Shown: piece after piece, positions 6,942-11,730 of the stretch
Position numbering within the stretch: the first letter of the stretch is position 1
Layout of the letters: each line of letters starts with the position of its first letter
Notes under the pieces: generated by a model
Told to the model about the DNA's origin: nothing
Seen by the model: only the letters and a program-made list of their open reading frames with translations
Database searches by the model: none
From: an uncultured Burkholderiales bacterium
Lineage (GTDB): Bacteria > Pseudomonadota > Gammaproteobacteria > Burkholderiales > Burkholderiaceae_C
Assembly (NCBI GenBank): GCA_903856875.1
Contig: CAIODE010000035.1
Location: forward strand, 1-11,730
Direction of reading: 5' to 3'
Length of the DNA: 11,730 nt
Translations under genes and position numbers: made by a program

Positions 6942-8117
6942 GTGAAAAAAATCTACCTCACACTCCTGATCGCTAGCAGCTTAGCCGCCTGTTCAGAGGC
7001 GCCCGCGCCCAAGGTCGCAGAGCCTCAGCCCATCATGCAAAACAACCAATTGCGATTTCCTGAGGGCAACTCGCAGCTGGCCTTGTTGGTCACGGCGCCA
7101 GCCATTCCCGCAGAGGACATTGCTGTCGATTTACCTGCGCATTTGGTGTGGAATGAAGACCGTACACAACGCATTTACGCGCCTTTGTCCGGCCGTGTGG
7201 CCAACATTCACACCGACTTGGGCAAGTCTGTTCGAAAAGGCGAAACCCTGCTGACCTTGAACTCACCCGAGTTTGGGGCTGCACAAGCAGATGCATCGAA
7301 AGCCATGGCTGATTTGCGATTGGCAGAGAAAAATTTCAACCGACAAAAAGAGCTCTTTGAAGCTGGCATTGTGGCTCGCAAAGATTTCGATCAAGCAGAA
7401 ACCGACGCATTGCGCGCTAAAGCTGAAGCGGATCGAACTGTGACGCGAATCAACTTGTACGGCGCTCACGGCTTGGTGAATCAACAACTGAACTTGAGCA
7501 GTGACTTGGCCGGCGTGGTGGTTGAAAAAAATGTCAATCCTGGCCAAGAAATTCGGCCTGAACAATTTGGGCCTGGTGCCTTGGCACTTTTTGTGGTGTC
7601 CGATCCTTCTAGCCTTTGGGTCCAAATTGATGCACAAGAATCAGACATCAGTGCGCTCAAGCCTGGCGCCAGTTTTGATTTGACGGTGGCAGCTTTGAGC
7701 GGCAAAAAATTCAAAGGGCGTGTCATGGCCAGTGCCGATGTGATTGACCCCAATACGCGCACCATCAAGGTCAGAGGCCTGGTTGAAAATCCTCAACGCA
7801 TTCTGAAAGCTGAAATGCTGGGTACCGCGCAAATCAACCGATCGCTGGGACAAGGCCTCGCGGTGCCTGCCAGCGCAGTACTGCTGAGAGGGACACAACA
7901 CAGAGTGTTTGTCAAAACCGCGGCCGATACCTTCGAGCCCCGCACGGTCAAGCTCAGCTACGAAGGCAGCAAGATTTCCATTGTCACCAGCGGCTTACAA
8001 GCCAATGAGCAAGTCGTGAGTGAAAACAGTTTGCTTCTGGCGCGAGAATTCCGCGTGGCAGAAGAAACCGCCAAAAACACAGCAGCAGCCAACGGCAAAG
8101 CGGCAGATTCCAAATGA
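6942..8117 (+). CDS. RND efflux periplasmic adaptor (membrane fusion protein, CzcB/CusB-like lipoprotein)
   Basis: The adaptor bridges the inner-membrane pump and the outer-membrane channel. I chose the GTG at 6942 over a TTG at 6921 because it begins directly with a classic lipoprotein signal (VKKIYLTLLIASSLAAC) and has a short AAGA ribosome-binding-like sequence six bases upstream. The lipobox LAAC puts the lipid on C17, giving 391 residues in total. A split barrel-sandwich (lipoyl-like) domain has halves at about 79-103 (APLSGRVANIHTDLGKSV) and 187-204 (GVVVEKNVNPGQEI) around an alpha-helical hairpin at about 108-175. The beta-barrel (about 220-300) and membrane-proximal domains follow. 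It lacks the His-rich N-terminal extension of Cupriavidus CzcB. Its TGA overlaps the pump ATG (ATGA), so the two are translationally coupled. A weak 4-bp stem and T-rich stretch precede it, without clear termination. Confidence 0.93.
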   Translation: MKKIYLTLLIASSLAACSEAPAPKVAEPQPIMQNNQLRFPEGNSQLALLVTAPAIPAEDIAVDLPAHLVWNEDRTQRIYAPLSGRVANIHTDLGKSVRKGETLLTLNSPEFGAAQADASKAMADLRLAEKNFNRQKELFEAGIVARKDFDQAETDALRAKAEADRTVTRINLYGAHGLVNQQLNLSSDLAGVVVEKNVNPGQEIRPEQFGPGALALFVVSDPSSLWVQIDAQESDISALKPGASFDLTVAALSGKKFKGRVMASADVIDPNTRTIKVRGLVENPQRILKAEMLGTAQINRSLGQGLAVPASAVLLRGTQHRVFVKTAADTFEPRTVKLSYEGSKISIVTSGLQANEQVVSENSLLLAREFRVAEETAKNTAAANGKAADSK

Positions 8118-11100
8118 GAAAAATCATTCACTATGCATTGCACCAACCCTTGTTCATTGTGTTGGGCACGGTGATTTTTGCCATGGCAGGTTTGTTCGCA
8201 TTTAAAACACTTTCTGTTGAAGCATTTCCCGATGTCACAGACACGCAAGTGACGGTCATTGCCTTGTACCCCGGGCGGGCAGCTGAAGAAGTAGAAAAAG
8301 AAGTCACCTTGCCCATTGAGGTGGCGTTGTCTGGCGTACCTAATTCCATTCGCATGTTCTCGCATACGCAGTTTGGTTTGTCTTTCACTGTGATCACTTA
8401 TGACGACAAAGCCGATGTGAATTTGGTCCGTCAGCAAGTCAATGAGCGATTGCGCGGCGTTGATCTTCCGCAAGGCGTAGAAGCCAACATTGCGCCCAAC
8501 GCCACACCAGTGGGCGAAGTCATGCGTTATCGCTTAAGGGGCGATGGTAAAACCACTTCCGAATTGCGCACTTTGCAAGATTGGGTCGTTGAGCGTGCTA
8601 TCCGCCAAGTGCCTGGTGTGGCAGACGTGGTAGCCATGGGTGGCTTCATCAAACAATACGAAGTGCAACCAGACTTGGACAAACTGCGGGCTTACAAACT
8701 CAGTTTCCAAAACTTACTCGATGCACTGGGACGTGGCAATGCCAATGCAGGCGGCAGCTATGTTGCGCAAGGTTCTCAGCAGTTTGCCATTCGCGGTATT
8801 GGCCTCTTGCGATCAGCAGAAGACATTGGCCAAATTGTGGTCACATCTCGCAATGGCACCCCCATTTTGATTCGCGACCTTGCCCAAGTGAAAGTGGGTG
8901 CGGTGCCTCGTTTGGGTACGGTGGGTCAGGACAACGATGACGACGTCGTGACTGGCATCATCGTGATGCGAAAGGGCGAAAACCCCAGCGAAGTTCTGAA
9001 GGGCATCAAGGTCAAAGTCGATGAATTGAATTCACGCACTTTGCCTAAAGGCGTGCAAATTGTGCCCTTCTATGACCGCACTTGGCTGATGGACAAAACC
9101 CTCTCAACCGTGTTCAAGAATTTGGTTGAAGGTGCTTTGTTGGTGTCGCTCGTTTTGTACATTTTCTTATCCAACTTTCGCGCCAGCTTGGCCGTGGTTT
9201 TGGTCATTCCATTGGCCTTGTTGTCCACCTTCTTGGGCCTCAAAATCATGGGCGTGCCAGCCAACTTGCTGAGCTTGGGCGCCATGGACTTCGGCATCAT
9301 TGTGGATGGCGCTGTGATCGTGGTTGAAAACATCATGCACCGCCTCGCAGAAAACAAAGAGGACATGTCAGACAGCGAGCGGCGCGAGGTCATCATCAAC
9401 GCCACCAACGAAGTGGGCAGGCCCACCTTGTTCTCTATGCTCATCATCATTGCTGCGCACATTCCTATTTTTGCACTGCAACGCCACGAAGGCCGAATTT
9501 TTCAGCCTATGGCCTTGTCCGTCACCACCGCCCTGGTGGGCTCGCTTATTTTCTCACTCACCTTAGTGCCCTTGCTCACCTATTGGATGCTGCGCAGAAA
9601 ACTGCCGCACGGTGACAACAAGTTGGTCGCAGGCGCCAAAAACTTCTATCGCCCCATCTTGGCTTGGGCCCTTAGCAACCGCAGCAAAGTGGTGGCTATT
9701 TCTTTGTCATTGTTTGCTGTGGCCATCCTTGCAGCTTCGCGCCTAGGATCTGAATTTTTGCCTGAACTCAACGAAGGCACCATTTGGGTCAACGTTCGTT
9801 TGCCCTCAAGTGTGTCCAATGCTGAAGCCACGCGCATCTTGCACGACGTGAGGCAAGCGCTGATCAAAATTCCAGAGGTGAAAACCACCGTTTCCAAAGC
9901 GGGTCAGCCTGAAGACGGCACCGACCCTAAAACCATCAGCATGGCCGAGGTCTTTGTCGACATCAAGCCGCCAGAAGAATGGCGCAAGGGACTGACCAAG
10001 GAACATTTGATTGACGAAATGGACCGCGCAGTTTCAGCCTTACCGGGCATGGAGCCCACATTTTCTCAGCCCATTCGAGACAACGTGCTTGAATCTATTT
10101 CACAAATTGACGGGCAAATTGTGATCAAAGTGGCCGGTGACGATTTGGTCGAACTCAAACAGTTGACAGAATCGATTGAACGTGAAATCAAAAAAGTCAA
10201 AGGCGTTTACCGAGCTGAAATCGATCGCGCCGGCGACATGCCTCAGTTATTGATCAACATCAACCGTGAACGCGCAGCCCGCTACGGCTTGAACGTGAGC
10301 GACGTACAAGATGTGATCGAAACAGCCTTGGCGGGTAAATCTACCACCCAGATTTGGGAAGGTGAACGCAAGTTCTCGGTGGCCGTCCGATTACCTGAAG
10401 ACCGTCGAAGCATCGCTAACTTAGCAGGCATCTCCATCGCTACGCCAGACGGTGGTTACACCAGCCTTGGCTCAGTCACAGACATTCGAGAAACCAGTGG
10501 CGCCATGAACATCGCACGCGAAGCGGGTCGCCGCACCATGGCCATTGGCATCTTCATCAAAGACCGCGACATGGGTTCTGTCGTGGCCGATATGCAAAAT
10601 CGGGTTGAGAAGAACATCAAAATTCCAAGCGATTACAAAATCTCATGGTCTGGTGAATTTGAAAACCAAGAGCGCGCCATGAAACGTTTGTCCGTGGTGG
10701 TGCCCATTTCGCTGCTCTTGATTTTTGTACTCTTGTTCGATGCATTTGGTTCTTTCAAAACCGCCAGCCTCATTTTGATCAATGTGCCCTTGGCGTTGAT
10801 TGGTGGTTTTGTGGCTCTGTGGATTTTTTCAATCCCCCTCTCCGTTTCTGCTGCCATTGGTTTTATTGCCCTGAGTGGGCAAGCCGTGCTCAACGGCGTC
10901 GTCATGCTGACTGTGTTTCAACAACTCCAGTCATCTGGCATGACCGTGGTAGAAGCCGTTTTAGAGGGCTCAATGCAACGCCTTAGAACCGTTCTAATGA
11001 CCGCCATGTTGGCAGCCTTGGGGCTGCTGCCTATGGCACTGTCACATGACATTGGCTCTGAAACTCAACGTCCACTGGCCATCGTGGTGATTGGTGGATT

Positions 11101-11182
11101 GTTCACGGCCACACTTCTCACTTTGATTACCTTGCCTGCTTTGTATGTGGCCTGGTTTGATCGCAAACCTAAAACGCTCTAA
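8114..11182 (+). CDS. CusA/CzcA-family heavy-metal efflux RND pump, inner-membrane subunit
   Basis: A 1022-residue proton-driven antiporter that exports metal ions through the adaptor and channel encoded upstream. The standard RND layout is present: helix 1 (about 11-31), a periplasmic porter domain, helices 2-6 (about 335-485), helix 7 (about 523-543), a second periplasmic domain, and helices 8-12 (about 858-1015). Helix 4 carries D392-F-G-I-I-V-D398-G-A-V-I-V-V-E405-N, with the same spacing as D402/D408/E415 of CzcA, the proton-relay residues; this is the divalent-type HME signature rather than the CusA Cu/Ag version. The segment following TFSQPIRDNVLES lacks the methionines that coordinate Cu(I)/Ag(I) in CusA. 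Length is slightly below CzcA (1063), without a C-terminal extension. The substrate is probably a divalent cation, but sequence alone does not fix which. The open frame is intact. Confidence 0.95.
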   Translation: MRKIIHYALHQPLFIVLGTVIFAMAGLFAFKTLSVEAFPDVTDTQVTVIALYPGRAAEEVEKEVTLPIEVALSGVPNSIRMFSHTQFGLSFTVITYDDKADVNLVRQQVNERLRGVDLPQGVEANIAPNATPVGEVMRYRLRGDGKTTSELRTLQDWVVERAIRQVPGVADVVAMGGFIKQYEVQPDLDKLRAYKLSFQNLLDALGRGNANAGGSYVAQGSQQFAIRGIGLLRSAEDIGQIVVTSRNGTPILIRDLAQVKVGAVPRLGTVGQDNDDDVVTGIIVMRKGENPSEVLKGIKVKVDELNSRTLPKGVQIVPFYDRTWLMDKTLSTVFKNLVEGALLVSLVLYIFLSNFRASLAVVLVIPLALLSTFLGLKIMGVPANLLSLGAMDFGIIVDGAVIVVENIMHRLAENKEDMSDSERREVIINATNEVGRPTLFSMLIIIAAHIPIFALQRHEGRIFQPMALSVTTALVGSLIFSLTLVPLLTYWMLRRKLPHGDNKLVAGAKNFYRPILAWALSNRSKVVAISLSLFAVAILAASRLGSEFLPELNEGTIWVNVRLPSSVSNAEATRILHDVRQALIKIPEVKTTVSKAGQPEDGTDPKTISMAEVFVDIKPPEEWRKGLTKEHLIDEMDRAVSALPGMEPTFSQPIRDNVLESISQIDGQIVIKVAGDDLVELKQLTESIEREIKKVKGVYRAEIDRAGDMPQLLININRERAARYGLNVSDVQDVIETALAGKSTTQIWEGERKFSVAVRLPEDRRSIANLAGISIATPDGGYTSLGSVTDIRETSGAMNIAREAGRRTMAIGIFIKDRDMGSVVADMQNRVEKNIKIPSDYKISWSGEFENQERAMKRLSVVVPISLLLIFVLLFDAFGSFKTASLILINVPLALIGGFVALWIFSIPLSVSAAIGFIALSGQAVLNGVVMLTVFQQLQSSGMTVVEAVLEGSMQRLRTVLMTAMLAALGLLPMALSHDIGSETQRPLAIVVIGGLFTATLLTLITLPALYVAWFDRKPKTL

Positions 11183-11216
11183 TTTCTAAAACTGCCATGC
11201 AAACCCGAAAGACCCA

Positions 11217-11730
11217 ATGACCCGTTATTTTTTGATCGCAATGACTTTCTTATCGTCCTGCCTGTCTGCACAAGCCGACGGTCTCTTGGGCATTGACCAT
11301 CGGCTGAATTTTGACAACGCAGGCATTTGGTCTCGTAGCAATCAGAAGACCTTGGAAGTGGGTTCTGCGATTGTTGTTTTAGGCGGTGCACTATGGGAAG
11401 GCAACGACACCCGATTAGGAAAAACTTTCTGGAAATCAACCGAGTCGATGTTGATGGGAGACGCACTTGCACAAGCGGGCAAGTTGGTTTTTAGAAGACA
11501 ACGTCCTATCGATGGCAACGATGCAGGCGCATGGTTTCAGTCTTCAACCCACAACAAAAGTTTTCCGAGTGGTGAAGTCACCCACATCACTGCCATCGTG
11601 ACACCCTTCATTGCAGAATATGGTCACGACCATCCGGCCATTTTGGCTTTAGCCGCCTTGCCTTTGTACGATGGCATGGCCCGCATGAAATCTCAAGCGC
11701 ATTGGCAATCGGACGTGTTAGCGGGGATGG
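11217..11730 (+). CDS. PAP2-superfamily phosphatase, exported, 3' end beyond the window
   Basis: The first 171 codons are present and the frame is open to the window edge. Three superfamily motifs can be read: K89-x6-R96-P97, P117-S118-G119-E120 and A155-R156-x5-H162-x3-D166. H162 would be the nucleophile; the general-acid histidine of the usual PSGH is replaced by Glu (E120), with H123 three residues later. The N-terminus is a signal peptide that could be cleaved by signal peptidase I after AQA (18-20) or, because LSSC at 12-15 fits a lipobox, lipidated at C15. The active site should therefore face the periplasm. GAAAG at 11207-11211 is a modest ribosome-binding site. Only 34 bases, with no terminator-like structure, separate it from the pump gene, suggesting the same operon. 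The substrate (phospholipid, undecaprenyl or small phosphate ester) is unknown. Confidence 0.85.
   Translation, partial: MTRYFLIAMTFLSSCLSAQADGLLGIDHRLNFDNAGIWSRSNQKTLEVGSAIVVLGGALWEGNDTRLGKTFWKSTESMLMGDALAQAGKLVFRRQRPIDGNDAGAWFQSSTHNKSFPSGEVTHITAIVTPFIAEYGHDHPAILALAALPLYDGMARMKSQAHWQSDVLAGM

Noticed and set aside
7958..8473. A long open frame on the minus strand (171 codons) spanning the adaptor/pump junction
   Set aside because: It lies antisense to two clearly real, coupled genes, has no ribosome-binding site or recognisable domain, and its composition looks like a shadow of the plus-strand codons.
9070..9462. Minus-strand open frame (130 codons) inside the pump gene, rich in Met, Ser and Lys
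   Set aside because: It is antisense to the conserved transmembrane region including the DFG-VDG-VEN motif; the odd composition follows from the complement of hydrophobic codons.
11154..11169. Inverted repeat GGTTTG-ATCG-CAAACC at the 3' end of the pump gene
   Set aside because: A 6-bp stem with no following T-run, inside coding sequence; insufficient for a terminator.

Overview
The window looks like chromosomal DNA of a Gram-negative betaproteobacterium, probably order Burkholderiales (Comamonadaceae-like). This is inferred from protein style, roughly 50% GC by eye and dense gene packing; no rRNA or other marker is present to confirm it. No tRNA, CRISPR array, insertion sequence or phage gene was seen.

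Layout: (1) Bases 116-3422, plus strand, hold three tightly packed genes: a cytosolic FAD-dependent dehydrogenase of unknown substrate, then two exported proteins that look like small outer-membrane beta-barrels. The gaps are only 4 and 3 bases, so they are probably one operon. (2) Bases 3416-5523, minus strand, hold an OmpR-type response regulator and a TctE/QseC-type sensor kinase, joined by an ATGA overlap. Their 3' end overlaps the last barrel gene tail to tail by 7 bases. (3) Bases 5610-11182, plus strand and divergent from the two-component genes, encode a complete heavy-metal RND efflux pump in the order outer-membrane channel, periplasmic lipoprotein adaptor, inner-membrane CusA/CzcA-type pump. 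(4) From 11217 to the window edge lies the start of an exported PAP2-superfamily phosphatase, close enough behind the pump gene to share its transcript.

The 86-base divergent region between the regulator and the channel gene carries three direct TCAGGT repeats spaced 12 and 11 bases apart, which is the geometry expected for an OmpR-family regulator. The simplest reading is a self-contained metal (or cation) response locus: the kinase senses a periplasmic signal, the regulator binds the repeats and switches on the pump, and the tripartite pump exports the ion. The DFG-VDG-VEN signature in transmembrane helix 4 of the pump points to divalent cations (Zn/Co/Cd/Ni type) rather than Cu(I)/Ag(I). 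The barrels and the PAP2 protein may be accessory envelope components of the same response; this is inference from position only.

Most worth a second look are the operator repeats with a possibly leaderless channel mRNA, a perfect 10-bp-arm inverted repeat inside the 3' end of the kinase gene, a long insertion beside the phosphoacceptor of the regulator, and a PAP2 protein in which PSGH has become PSGE.
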